Below, piece after piece: positions 15,338 through 24,295 of a DNA stretch of 64,000 bases. The notes below the pieces were generated by a model that saw only the letters and a program-made list of their open reading frames with translations, was not told the origin of the DNA and searched no databases. The DNA comes from Rhodospirillaceae bacterium (GTDB taxonomy: Bacteria; Pseudomonadota; Alphaproteobacteria; Azospirillales; Azospirillaceae): assembly GCA_029267445.1 (NCBI GenBank), contig JAJUIU010000011.1, positions 1 to 64,000 on the forward strand, written 5' to 3'. The position numbers were made by a program, and so were the translations under genes. Each line of letters begins with the position of its first letter. Positions within the stretch are counted from its first letter, which is position 1.

Positions 15338-16843
15338 TCACCATGATCCGCGGCCCTTGAGGACCTCGAACGCCGTCCGGGCCAGGATGTGGATGTCCAG
15401 CCACAGCGACCAGTTCCGGACATAGTAGGTGTCCAGCCGCTGCTGGTCGGCCAGGGTGCAAGCGCTGCGCCCCGACACCTGCCAAAGGCCCGTGATCCCC
15501 GGACGCACCTTGCTGCGGACCTGCCGCGTGGCGGGGGCGAGGGCGGCGAGGTGATAATCGGGCAGGGGGCGGGGGCCGACCAGGCTCATATGCCCGGCCA
15601 TCACGTTCAGCAACTGCGGCAGCTCGTCGATGCTGAAGCGGCGCATCAAGTGGCCCACACCCGGCACCAGCCGGGGGTCGTGGCGCAGCTTCATGCCGGC
15701 CTGCCATTCCTCCCGCAGGCTCGTGGAGGCCGCCAGAAGTTCCTCCAGCCGGGCTTCGGCGTCCGGATGCATGGTGCGCAGCTTGATCATCCGGAACGGC
15801 CGCCCGTCCAGCCCATGGCGGACCTGCGTGAAAAAGACCGGCCCGGGCGACAGCGCGACCAGGGCCAGCGCGAACGGCAGGCAGACAAGGAAGGCGAAGG
15901 GCAGGATCGATGTGGTCAGCGCGAGGTCGAGGACCCGCTTCACCAGACGGTTCGCGGGCACCAGCAGGTTCTGCTGGATCTCCAGACCAAGCCGTCCGCC
16001 CACGTCCCGGACACTGGCCCAGAGGCTCTGCGCCTCCTCCAGATCGGTCACCAACACGACGCGGCGGTAAGGCAGGCCCGAATCCCAGGAGAAGCGCTTC
16101 AGCGTCCCTTCCGGCGCCGTGATCAGGGCAAGGTCCACCGCCGGGGCGCCCCGGGTGCCAAGCGTGGGAAGCTCCGCCTCCACGGCGGGAATCCAGCCAA
16201 GATCGGGGGTGCGCCGCAGCGAAGCCACCAGGGCCGCACGCCGGTCCTCGGGCCCCAGCACGGCGATCGGCACCCCCCATGCTCCGGCGCGGATCAGCAG
16301 CCCCCGGGCGACCGCATCCCATCCCGGCACGGCGAAGACGGCGATGACGCCGGCGATCAGCAGGATGCCGCGCGACCATTGTCCGCCCTGGGCGACATGG
16401 TCGAACAGCAACATGCCGCCGAAGCACAGGGCCGTGATCGTCACCCTGTCCCGCAGGCGTTCCACCGGCGTGCGGCCATACCCTGGATAGGCGCCGGTCA
16501 CCAGGAACACGACGGGCAGGAAAAGGACGGCGAGATGAATGCCGAGGAAGGTCTCGGGGTGGATTTCGATGGGGAGCCACGGGACCAGCGCCGCGCGCAG
16601 AAGGATCGCCAGGATCACGACCACCTGCAGCAGCAGCGTGTCGCCGACCAGGAGGATCAGCGCCGACCGAAGTGAACCCCTTCGGCCGGCGTTCCGCAGG
16701 AGAGGGGGGCCTTCCGCCTCGCGCGCATGCCCCCCCAAAGGGCCGGCGCAGTGATCGCTCGCGTCCACGCCGCCGTGGCCCGAGCCGCCCGGCAGGTCCG
16801 GACCCTTGACGTTCGGCCGATCCTCTTCCGCGGATAGAGTCAT
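15338..16843 (-). CDS. Polyprenyl-phosphate sugar-1-phosphate transferase (exopolysaccharide initiation)
   Basis: A 501-residue PHPT enzyme. It has several N-terminal helices, a CoA-binding-like middle domain and a C-terminal Bac_transf domain starting RLVKRVLDLALTTSILPFA, with SPGPVFFTQVRHGLDGRPFRMIKLRTM and the later GLWQVSGRS. It loads the first sugar phosphate on undecaprenyl phosphate at the inner membrane. The start ATG 16843 was chosen because the frame above it is low-complexity and holds a tandem 15-base repeat (16936-16965). It probably forms one operon with the barrel gene upstream and the wecG-like gene downstream. Confidence 0.92.
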   Translation of the reverse strand: MTLSAEEDRPNVKGPDLPGGSGHGGVDASDHCAGPLGGHAREAEGPPLLRNAGRRGSLRSALILLVGDTLLLQVVVILAILLRAALVPWLPIEIHPETFLGIHLAVLFLPVVFLVTGAYPGYGRTPVERLRDRVTITALCFGGMLLFDHVAQGGQWSRGILLIAGVIAVFAVPGWDAVARGLLIRAGAWGVPIAVLGPEDRRAALVASLRRTPDLGWIPAVEAELPTLGTRGAPAVDLALITAPEGTLKRFSWDSGLPYRRVVLVTDLEEAQSLWASVRDVGGRLGLEIQQNLLVPANRLVKRVLDLALTTSILPFAFLVCLPFALALVALSPGPVFFTQVRHGLDGRPFRMIKLRTMHPDAEARLEELLAASTSLREEWQAGMKLRHDPRLVPGVGHLMRRFSIDELPQLLNVMAGHMSLVGPRPLPDYHLAALAPATRQVRSKVRPGITGLWQVSGRSACTLADQQRLDTYYVRNWSLWLDIHILARTAFEVLKGRGSW

Positions 16844-16980
16844 AGTCGCGCGATCACCCGTACCGACATCACCCGAGCCGCCGGCACCCTTGCGGCGCCG
16901 GGGCCATTGCGCTGGCCGTGCGCGCGGTTTGACGGCGTACGGTCGGACTGCGTACGGTCGGGCTGCGGACCGCGCGCCGC

Positions 16981-18378
16981 TCACATGCGCAGGCCGAACC
17001 GGACGAGCACGACCGTCTGGTCGAAAGCCGACGAGGCGATGTTGGAGGTCCGCTCGCGATAGCCGATCTCGCCGCCCACGAAGTACTCCGGCGCCAGCGC
17101 CCAGATGGCGCGCAGGCGGCCCTCGTAGGTCCAGTTGCGCTGCCCGGCGCCATCGAAATCCTCCCGACCGATGCTGCCGGTCGCCGTCAGCACGACGTTC
17201 CGCGCCAGCTCGTGCCGGACGAGGATGTTGGCGGCGGTTCGGACGAGGCCCGACGCGTTCAGCGTCGTCGTCTCCTGCACCGAGCGTTCAAGACTGGGCA
17301 CCACCACCGTCAGGCGGCTCGGCGTCCAATTGAAGGAGGCGCGCAGCGACAAGCCTTCGGGATTCTGGAGGCGCGCGTCCTCATAGTCCTGTTCGAAATA
17401 TCCGACCAGGAAATCGCCGCGGATCAGCTGGCTGATATCGATGCCGATGCCGCCCTCGATCCGGTAGCCGTCGCTGGACCGGTTGAAGCCCTGGTCGTCG
17501 ACCGCATCGTCGTAGTCGCGCCAGTTGGCGCTGGCCGCGGCGATGGCGGCATAGCCGCGCGACACCTCGTAGCCGACCCGGCCGCCGACGCGGAACTCGT
17601 CCCGGTCGCGGTCGTCGTTGTTGATGATCTGCCCATTCGCCGCCTCGACATCGCGGAACACGCGACGGGCGGCACCGGCTTCGGCAGACACCGTCCATAA
17701 TCCGAGCTGCGCCTTGGTCTCGAGATTGCCGGTGACGCTGCGCGACCGGGTCGGCGACTGCCCGCCGACGGCGTCGGGGCTGCCCCTGTCTTCGAACAGC
17801 TGGCTGACGTCCACGGTCGCCCTGGCTTCCCACTCGCGCGTGAAATCGTAGCGCCCGTCGGCCTGGAACGTGGCGTCCAGGTGGTTGTCGTCCGTGTATT
17901 CCCAATAGAAGAACTGGTCGGCCCGTGCGAGCAGGTTCAGCTCATGCACCGGGAAGCGGGAGCGCAGCCGGAACTCCGGGACGACTCGGGTGATGAAGTC
18001 GCCGCGGACGTCGGTGGACGCCGCGAAGACGTTGGTGTTGTAGGACTGCGTCACTTCGATCTGGGGGAACAGCAGGAACTGCCCGATCTCGATCCCCTTC
18101 GGCTGGAACGCCTCGTCGACCCGCTGCGGGTCCCTTTCGCCCGAGCGGTCGGCCGCGGGGTCCGCCTCCTTGACGATGGCGGCACCGCGCTGGTCGTTGG
18201 TGCCGGCGGTTGTCTGGGCCTGGGCCGGGACCGTGAGCAGGGCCAGCGCAGCCGTGGCGCACAGGAGGCCGGTTCTTCCGCCCCCCGCTGATCGGCTGCG
18301 AACCGCATCTTCGGTGACGGGGGCGAAAGAAGCTTGGCCTGAAGGCATCGGCGTCACCGGGTCGTATGAGCTAGCCAT
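16981..18378 (-). CDS. Outer-membrane beta-barrel protein (BBP2-like) of the EPS locus
   Basis: A 465-residue secreted protein. After about 40 residues comes a signal-like segment GLLCATAALALLTVPAQAQ, then a periplasmic part and a long run of alternating amphipathic strands (FPVHELNLLARADQFFYWEY and similar) ending in VVLVRFGLRM with an aromatic near the C-terminus, as expected for a barrel recognised by BAM. Such barrels in polysaccharide loci are thought to guide polymer through the outer membrane or organise the exporter. A promoter candidate (18393-18421) lies just upstream. The long N-terminus before the signal may mean the real start is ATG at residue 11 (MPSGQASF). Confidence 0.82.
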   Translation of the reverse strand: MASSYDPVTPMPSGQASFAPVTEDAVRSRSAGGGRTGLLCATAALALLTVPAQAQTTAGTNDQRGAAIVKEADPAADRSGERDPQRVDEAFQPKGIEIGQFLLFPQIEVTQSYNTNVFAASTDVRGDFITRVVPEFRLRSRFPVHELNLLARADQFFYWEYTDDNHLDATFQADGRYDFTREWEARATVDVSQLFEDRGSPDAVGGQSPTRSRSVTGNLETKAQLGLWTVSAEAGAARRVFRDVEAANGQIINNDDRDRDEFRVGGRVGYEVSRGYAAIAAASANWRDYDDAVDDQGFNRSSDGYRIEGGIGIDISQLIRGDFLVGYFEQDYEDARLQNPEGLSLRASFNWTPSRLTVVVPSLERSVQETTTLNASGLVRTAANILVRHELARNVVLTATGSIGREDFDGAGQRNWTYEGRLRAIWALAPEYFVGGEIGYRERTSNIASSAFDQTVVLVRFGLRM

Positions 18379-18392
18379 TTGTATTACCAACA

Positions 18393-18421
18393 ATGCTAGC
18401 AGCCACCCGTTATTGCTTCAA
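18393..18421 (-). promoter_or_regulatory. Candidate promoter for the beta-barrel/EPS initiation operon
   Basis: TTGAAG (18416-18421) and TAGCAT (18393-18398) on the minus strand have a 17-base spacer. They lie in an AT-rich gap of 210 bases between the beta-barrel gene and the poly-Asn protein gene. The predicted start would be very close to the ATG at 18378, giving a short or leaderless transcript, or the ATG at residue 11 is used. Confidence 0.35.
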
Positions 18422-18588
18422 CTGATTAAGAAAGAGCCAACGAATTCCACGGATCGAAATTTTCTGACGCGGCCGCGCAACTCTCTTGCAAGGCCGCACG
18501 CATGTTTTGCCCGTCAATGGAATCGGGCGGCAATCGCCGGCGGAGGTAAGGCTGTCGCTCCGCGCTGTCCAGTGGGCGGTCTATCCGC

Positions 18589-19665
18589 TCAGGTGGGGCT
18601 GGCGGTGAAGCGGGGGGGCTGTTCGGTCGGGGGCGGGTTGTTGGCCTGCTGATTATTGTTGTTGTTATTATTATTGTTGTTATTGTTGTTGTTGTTACTA
18701 TTGTTGTTCTGCGGATTGCTCGCCTGCTGCGGGTTGTTCCGGGCGAGGATCGCGTTGACCTGCGAGGCGTTCGTCGGATTCGACTGGTTCAGCGACGTCG
18801 ACGTGCTCGCCTGGTTCAAGGTCTGGGTCACCGTCTGCGCCGCCTGCGGGGCAGCCGCCTGGACGGTCGTCGACGTCGCCGCCGAATAGGCGTTCGCCAT
18901 GGCGGAGATGGCCGCCTGCGGTGCAGCATTGTAAACGGCCGGGGTGGAGACGACCTGTGTCACGGCCACCGCGATGCCGGCAGCAGCCGAGGGGGCGGCC
19001 TGCTGGGCGGTGGGCTGGACGATGATCCTGGCCGCCGTGGTCGCGACCGTCATCGTCTGTTGCGGGGCCGCCTGGCTCACCGTCTGCGCCGATACCGCCT
19101 GCACGGCCGACGCGGCAAGCTGCACGGCGGCGGCCGGGGCGATCTGCACGATGCGCTCGGCCGTGGACACGGCCGCGCTCGCAACGCTGGCCACAACGGC
19201 CGGGTTGTTCGTCGCCGTCGCGACCGAGATCGCGGCCGCGGCCACGGAGGCCGCTGCGGTCGGCGCCACCTGCTGCACCGCCGGCGCCACGAAGATGCGG
19301 GCGGCGATGGTCACCACGTCCTGCGTCTGCTGCGGGGCCGATGCCTGCACAGGCGCGTTGCGGACAATCTCCACCGCGGCGCCCGCCACGGTGATGGCCG
19401 CCTGTGGGTTGGTCTGCACCAGCTGCTCCGCCGCCGCGACGACCTGCGCCGCCAGCTGGCCGGCCCGCTGCGGGTTGCCGGCGCTCAGCACATTGATCGC
19501 CTGCTGCACCGAGCTTGCGTTGCCCGACAGCACGGCGGCCCTGAGCGCCGGCGGCAGGGCATTGATGCCAGAGGCCTGCTGCCCCTGCTGTGCGAAGGCG
19601 GGAACCGGCGCCTGCAACGCGGTCGCGGCGAGGAGAACGGCGACGAGGGCACCCACGCGGACCAT
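18589..19665 (-). CDS. Secreted Ala/Gln/Val-rich protein with poly-Asn tract
   Basis: A 358-residue protein with a clear signal peptide (VGALVAVLLAATALQAPVPAFAQQ). The mature part is built from about eight related segments of roughly 25-35 residues with patterns such as QAAPQQTMTVATTAARIIVQPTA and PAVVASVASAAVSTAERIVQ, probably amphipathic helices. Near the C-terminus 18 Asn and one Ser form an uninterrupted tract (18652-18708), followed by QQANNPPPTEQPPRF. I do not recognise a family. Its position between EPS barrel and Wza genes suggests a role in the matrix or export machine. It is divergent from the wza-like gene. Confidence 0.75.
   Translation of the reverse strand: MVRVGALVAVLLAATALQAPVPAFAQQGQQASGINALPPALRAAVLSGNASSVQQAINVLSAGNPQRAGQLAAQVVAAAEQLVQTNPQAAITVAGAAVEIVRNAPVQASAPQQTQDVVTIAARIFVAPAVQQVAPTAAASVAAAAISVATATNNPAVVASVASAAVSTAERIVQIAPAAAVQLAASAVQAVSAQTVSQAAPQQTMTVATTAARIIVQPTAQQAAPSAAAGIAVAVTQVVSTPAVYNAAPQAAISAMANAYSAATSTTVQAAAPQAAQTVTQTLNQASTSTSLNQSNPTNASQVNAILARNNPQQASNPQNNNSNNNNNNNNNNNNNNNQQANNPPPTEQPPRFTASPT
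18652..18708 (-). repeat. Trinucleotide (AAC/AAT) tract coding poly-Asn
   Basis: Nineteen consecutive codons: 18 Asn (AAC and AAT mixed) and one AGT Ser. AT-rich triplet repeats are rare in such a GC-rich genome. The tract could vary in length by slippage without shifting the frame. Confidence 0.9.
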
Positions 19666-19829
19666 GACGGCGCATCCCTGGAAATTCCGATCAGTCGATC
19701 ATGCGCCAATTTCACCGTTCGGACAAGTCCGGTGCCTCGAATTCGTGCGCGGGGTTTCGATCAAAGGGCGAAGCCGGGCTCGGGAACGCGCGCCCGACCA
19801 TGGTCGCGGGTATTTCACAGCCACCCTTG

Positions 19830-19858
19830 TTGCAACCGAAATTGGGCCCTCCTATGTT
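19830..19858 (+). promoter_or_regulatory. Candidate promoter for the wza-like gene
   Basis: TTGCAA (19830-19835) and TATGTT (19853-19858) are 17 bases apart, about 75 bases before the ATG at 19932. The pair lies in the divergent region between the poly-Asn protein gene and the export gene. Pattern matching only. Confidence 0.35.
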
Positions 19859-19931
19859 GACCGGAATGGTCGGGGGTACCGCTTTCGTCGAAGCTTCCTC
19901 CGCGAAACAGGTCCAGCGCGTGGGATCCGGG

Positions 19932-20537
19932 ATGAAGCCCCTTTCGAAACCGCTTCTGTCGAAATCGTTCCTGCCGGTCGCCCTTCTCGCCGCCCTGGCC
20001 GTGCCGCTGGCGGGCTGCGGCCGGACGGTCGGCACCTTCCCGGCCGAGCGCGCGCCGATGACGACGGAATCGATCCAGGGCTATCTGCTGGAGCCCGGCA
20101 ATCGCGTCCGCGTCACCGTCTTCAACGAGCCGAACCTCTCGGGGGACTTCACCCTCGATCCCCAGGGAAACATCTCCATTCCCCTGGTCGGCAACGTCCC
20201 CGCCAGCGGGATCACCGCCAAGGTGCTCGCCCGGCGGATCGAGGACGTGCTGAAGCGCGAGGGGCTGTTGCAGTCCCCCGCCGTGGCGACGGAGGTGCAG
20301 ACCTTCCGGCCCTTCTACGTGCTGGGCGAGGTGCGGCAGCCCGGAGAGTTCCAGTACTCCTCCGGCATGACGGTGCTGAGCGCCGTCGCGCGGGCGGGCG
20401 GCTACGACTACCGCGCCATCGTCGGCGAGGTGGTCCTGGTTCGCGTGGTCGACGGGGTCCAGCGCGAGTACCGCGCCTCGGAGCTGACGCCGATCATCCC
20501 CGGCGACATCGTCCGCGTGCTGGAGCGGCGGTTCTGA
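19932..20537 (+). CDS. Polysaccharide export lipoprotein, Wza-like
   Basis: A 201-residue lipoprotein. The signal ends in the lipobox LAGC with Cys29. The Poly_export domain starts at QGYLLEPGNRVRVTVFNEPNLSGDFTLDPQGNISIP (read in parts), followed by one SLBB-type domain (FYVLGEVRQPGEFQYSSG). It forms the outer-membrane/periplasmic channel for Wzy-dependent polymer. It is shorter than E. coli Wza, having one SLBB domain and no C-terminal outer-membrane helix, so a separate barrel (perhaps 16981-18378) may supply the outer-membrane pore. The ATG 19932 was chosen because the lipoprotein signal begins there. Confidence 0.92.
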   Translation: MKPLSKPLLSKSFLPVALLAALAVPLAGCGRTVGTFPAERAPMTTESIQGYLLEPGNRVRVTVFNEPNLSGDFTLDPQGNISIPLVGNVPASGITAKVLARRIEDVLKREGLLQSPAVATEVQTFRPFYVLGEVRQPGEFQYSSGMTVLSAVARAGGYDYRAIVGEVVLVRVVDGVQREYRASELTPIIPGDIVRVLERRF

Positions 20538-20612
20538 CGCGGGCGCGGCCCCGGGCGCCGGGCGGCGGGTGCCGCCGGCCCGCGATCGACCCTCCGCCGG
20601 ACGGACTTTGAC

Positions 20613-21974
20613 ATGAGCCGCGCGCGCCTTCTCTGCCTCTGCGTCATCGGCCTCCTGCTGTTCGGCTATGCCATCGGCGGGCGCGGCTTCGCCTATCTGG
20701 GCGTGCCGCCGCTGTTCATCGGCGAGATCGCGCTGGGGGCGGCCGTCCTGCTCTTCCTGGTGTCGCCGCAGTTCCGACCCCTGTTCCAGTCGCGGATCGT
20801 CTGGCTGATCGGCGCCCTGATCGTCTGGTGCCTGATTCAGACCCTGCCCTATCTCGGCGAGTTCGGACTGGACGCCCTGCGCGACGCGGTGCTCTACGGC
20901 TATGCGGCCTTCGCCCTGCTGATCGCGGCGTGCCTGACCAGCCCGAAACTGGTGATCGGAGTGGTTCGGACGTATCAGCACGCGGTGGTCATCGCCCTGC
21001 CCATGATGCTTCTGGTGATAGCCCTGACCGGTGATCCCGGCCAATTGGATGCGGCGGATGAGGGGGTTGGGCTTTGGCTCAAGCCGGGCGATATCGGGGT
21101 TCACCTCGCTGGCGCCGCCGCATTCTTCCTGTTGAGATTGCATTCGGACAGGATATTCGGCACCAGGGCGCAACTGGTCTCCATATTCTTCTGGTCAGTA
21201 TGGGTCGTCCTGGCGATCTACGTTGCCGCACACGGCCGCGGAGCCTTGCTGGCAATGATCGCGGCATTCGGCGTTCTCTTCATCATGGGCATCCATAGGC
21301 GTCTGCTGATTACCTTCGCAGGTGGAATAGTACTGGTGCTTTGGGTGATGGTCGCCCTCGATATCAGAATCGACCAGGAAAGGCGGGACATCTCCGCCGC
21401 TCAGATCATCGCGAACACGACCAGCATCATCGACCGGGGTGCGGCCACGCGTGGCGGTATCGATACCGCTGATCTCGGCAACACGATCGAATGGCGCCTG
21501 CGCTGGTGGGGCGACATCATCGATTACACGGTGACGGGCGAGTACTTCTGGACGGGCAAAGGTTTCGGCATCAACCTCGCCGACTCCGACGGCTACCAGA
21601 CCGACCATATCAACAACAGCCTGCGCAGCCCGCACAATGGGCATCTGACCTATCTGGCCCGGGCGGGCGTTCCGGGCTTGTTGCTCTGGACGGCATTACT
21701 TGTCGTGTTCGGCATGTCCCTCGTTCTGAACACGGTTCGCATGAAGAGTCATGGTGCCGATGGATGGGCGCGCTTGAATTTGTGGGTGCTCTGTTACGCC
21801 GTCGCATCGATCGTGAACGGAACATTCGACGTTTATCTTGAGGGCCCGCAGGGTGGGATTTGGTTCTGGTCAATCTTCGGCTTCGGTCTCGCAGTCCTAG
21901 CTCTGGAGAGACAGGCACTCGCCACACATCAACAGCCAGTTTCGCCGCATCTGGAATTCCGGAGCGCGGCATGA
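20613..21974 (+). CDS. O-antigen ligase/polymerase-like protein (Wzy candidate)
   Basis: A 453-residue inner-membrane protein with about ten to twelve helices. The Wzy_C/O-antigen-ligase motif is in the long periplasmic loop: IEWRLRWWGDIIDY, then GKGFGINL and RSPHNGHLTYLARAGVPGL, where the His is conserved. It probably polymerises the repeat unit at the periplasmic face. It follows wza by 75 bases and precedes the flippase by 28. The GC content falls from about 20,940 onwards compared with the surroundings. Confidence 0.85.
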   Translation: MSRARLLCLCVIGLLLFGYAIGGRGFAYLGVPPLFIGEIALGAAVLLFLVSPQFRPLFQSRIVWLIGALIVWCLIQTLPYLGEFGLDALRDAVLYGYAAFALLIAACLTSPKLVIGVVRTYQHAVVIALPMMLLVIALTGDPGQLDAADEGVGLWLKPGDIGVHLAGAAAFFLLRLHSDRIFGTRAQLVSIFFWSVWVVLAIYVAAHGRGALLAMIAAFGVLFIMGIHRRLLITFAGGIVLVLWVMVALDIRIDQERRDISAAQIIANTTSIIDRGAATRGGIDTADLGNTIEWRLRWWGDIIDYTVTGEYFWTGKGFGINLADSDGYQTDHINNSLRSPHNGHLTYLARAGVPGLLLWTALLVVFGMSLVLNTVRMKSHGADGWARLNLWVLCYAVASIVNGTFDVYLEGPQGGIWFWSIFGFGLAVLALERQALATHQQPVSPHLEFRSAA

Positions 21975-22002
21975 TGATTGTAAGCGACATGGGCGCCCGC
22001 AA

Positions 22003-23316
22003 GTGAGCGCCGAACGCTCCAGGTCCTCCCAGGGCCGCCACATCCTGCTGGAACTGGCGGCGACCGGCGTGGGCGAGGGCGGTCTCCGTGTCGCGCAACT
22101 CCTGACCATCGTCCTGGCGGCGCAGGCTCTGGGCGTCGAGGCGTTGGCTCTGGTTGGGATCGCATGGTCACTGACCGCCATCGCTTTGGCGTTTGTACAG
22201 GGCGGGGTCGATCTCGCGGGCATGCGCGCGGTCGCCGCCCTGGACCCCCTGGACCGCCAAAGTCACTCGACCATATCGGCGCTGACGCGCCACAAGCTTT
22301 CCCTGATGCTTCTGAGCGTGCCGTTTCTTTTCGGCGGCCTTCTCCTCACGGGGTATTCCACAGCGGAGGCGATCGCCCAGCTCGCGGCCCAGACGGCGGC
22401 CTCCATCCTGTCGGCCATGGGCTTGACATGGGCCTTCAGGGGATTGAGGCGTCCTGGCGATGTCCTGGCCGTGCGGGCCGTTCAAGCGGTCATAACGTTG
22501 TTGGCTCTCTGGGGCGCGCTGTCCCTGTGGCGGCACCCGCTCAGTATTCCCCTGGCGGAAGCGATCGGGGCCGCGACTGCCCTCGTCATTGGGCGCCTGC
22601 GGCTCGGGCCGGTCACCGACGATGTCGGCTTGCTCAAGAAGCCGTCACAGGATTCGTTGGTTCTTGGCTGCGTCGCGTTGCTCCACACCCTCGGCTGGAT
22701 GATGCCGATTCTGGCGGCGGGGCGCATGAGTACCGCGGAAGTGACGGGCCACATGGCCGCTTGCTTGCGGCTGTTCCTGGGGATCAGCGGTATTCTGCAG
22801 TTGCTTTATCAGGTTCTGTATCCTATCCAGGCTAGGCTTTTCATCATCGACCCAGAAGATGCGAAGAAGGCTACTGTTTCACTTATATTATATTCGGCCG
22901 TCCTGTCGGCGGTATTAACCTCGATATTGTACGTGCTAACGCCGGTATTTATTCCAATTCTACTTGGGCCGGATTTCCCCTTCGCGGTCAATTTGTTTCA
23001 GGATTTTCTGATTTTACTCATTCCAATACTTCTCGCCTCGCCCATCACGTATGGATTGATGGCGCAGGGGCATGCGCACGCCGCCGCCATGCTTGCAATA
23101 TTGATGGCTGTGGGGATGGTGACGGCAAGCATCGTCATGTTCGCCGGGCGATCGCCCTCGGTGCCAGGCCTGTGGCCGCTCCATTTCATCCTATGGGTCC
23201 ATTTCGTCGCCGCCCTTGTCCTGGGATGGAGATACGCAACCATCGACCTGACCGATCCGCGATCGGCACAGCTGCTCGCCCCCTCCAAACTCGCCAAAGT
23301 CCTGGTGCGACGCTGA
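22003..23316 (+). CDS. Polysaccharide flippase (Wzx/MATE-like)
   Basis: A 437-residue integral membrane protein with about twelve predicted helices and few charged residues. The N-terminal segment (LLELAATGVGEGGLRVAQLL) and overall pattern fit the oligosaccharide flippase superfamily, which moves polyprenyl-linked repeat units to the periplasm. No single diagnostic motif is present, so the call leans on topology and position between the polymerase and glycosyltransferase genes. It starts with GTG at 22003. The part around 22,850-23,060 is strikingly AT-rich, as is common for exchanged wzx genes. Confidence 0.78.
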   Translation: MSAERSRSSQGRHILLELAATGVGEGGLRVAQLLTIVLAAQALGVEALALVGIAWSLTAIALAFVQGGVDLAGMRAVAALDPLDRQSHSTISALTRHKLSLMLLSVPFLFGGLLLTGYSTAEAIAQLAAQTAASILSAMGLTWAFRGLRRPGDVLAVRAVQAVITLLALWGALSLWRHPLSIPLAEAIGAATALVIGRLRLGPVTDDVGLLKKPSQDSLVLGCVALLHTLGWMMPILAAGRMSTAEVTGHMAACLRLFLGISGILQLLYQVLYPIQARLFIIDPEDAKKATVSLILYSAVLSAVLTSILYVLTPVFIPILLGPDFPFAVNLFQDFLILLIPILLASPITYGLMAQGHAHAAAMLAILMAVGMVTASIVMFAGRSPSVPGLWPLHFILWVHFVAALVLGWRYATIDLTDPRSAQLLAPSKLAKVLVRR

Positions 23317-23473
23317 CCCAGGATTTGGAAGACCGATTTCCATGCTTGTTCGCGAAACTGTGCCGAAGCACTTCGCCAACGACGCGTCGTTCGGTTACCC
23401 TGTCGAACACACCAGGACGCCGAGCAAGCTTCGTTGACCATTGGTTCCGTTAGCATCAGGCGCGACAGAGAGA

Positions 23474-24295
23474 ATGGCACACCCATCCAGCACGGCCGAT
23501 GTCGGGGGCCAACCCAAGTCTTGCCCCGCGTGTTCCTGGAAAGGTGCGATGCCCCTCAGGCTCGCCGAACCGAGGTTTGTGGGATGTCCCGATTGCGGAT
23601 TGCTACTTCGTGATCCAATGCCGGACGACGGCGCACTGGAGCTTCTCTATCGCAAATCCTGGTCCCAGGCCGACGAGTTCTGCGATGAGACCGGTGCGAC
23701 CAGCGCCGAGATCGCCCAACAGCTGCTGGAAAACCTATTGATTGAGTTGCGACTGGCGGATTTCTCCGGACTAAGGATCATGGATTTCGGAGCCGGCCGG
23801 GGGGCGGTGTCGACAGCGCTTCGGGAAATGAGGGCGACCCCCATCTCCATCGAGCCTTTCGGACATGAGTACCTGCGTGCGAGAGGGCATGAGCCATATC
23901 CCTCCTTGGCCGATTTGCCGCCGGACCTGATGCTCGACGGCATCGTCATGACCGAGGTGATCGAGCATCTCACCGCGCCGGTTCCTGTCCTGGAGGCGCT
24001 GGCGTCGCGCCTGCGACCGGGCGGGTGGATCTTCATGACCACGCCAAATCCCAAGGGCCTCGCCGCGAGATTGCTTGGACCGCGATGGAGCGCGGTGCGG
24101 AATCAGGGCCATGTCGCCATCTACACCCCGAGCGGTCTGGCGGGCGTCCTGGAACGGTCCGGCTTCACCTCCCCGCGCCGCCTGTTCTGGCGGTTCAGGT
24201 ATCCCGGAGTGACGCCTGGGCGAAGAATGATCCACTGGCTGATGCAGAAACTGCGGATCGACGGCGCCCTGCGCATGCTGGCCATCAAGCCATGA
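23474..24295 (+). CDS. Class I SAM-dependent methyltransferase with N-terminal zinc ribbon
   Basis: A 273-residue protein. It begins with a CPAC...CPDCG pair of CxxC motifs that looks like a Zn ribbon, followed by a Methyltransf_23-type domain: IMDFGAGRGAVSTALRE (SAM motif I), ISIEPFG, and VMTEVIEHLTAPVPVLEALASRLRPGGWIFMTTPN. Zn-ribbon methyltransferases of this kind are common in polysaccharide loci, where they methylate sugars or nucleotide sugars. The ATG 23474 has AGAGAG upstream. Its stop overlaps the start of the GT4 gene (ATGA). Confidence 0.88.
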   Translation: MAHPSSTADVGGQPKSCPACSWKGAMPLRLAEPRFVGCPDCGLLLRDPMPDDGALELLYRKSWSQADEFCDETGATSAEIAQQLLENLLIELRLADFSGLRIMDFGAGRGAVSTALREMRATPISIEPFGHEYLRARGHEPYPSLADLPPDLMLDGIVMTEVIEHLTAPVPVLEALASRLRPGGWIFMTTPNPKGLAARLLGPRWSAVRNQGHVAIYTPSGLAGVLERSGFTSPRRLFWRFRYPGVTPGRRMIHWLMQKLRIDGALRMLAIKP

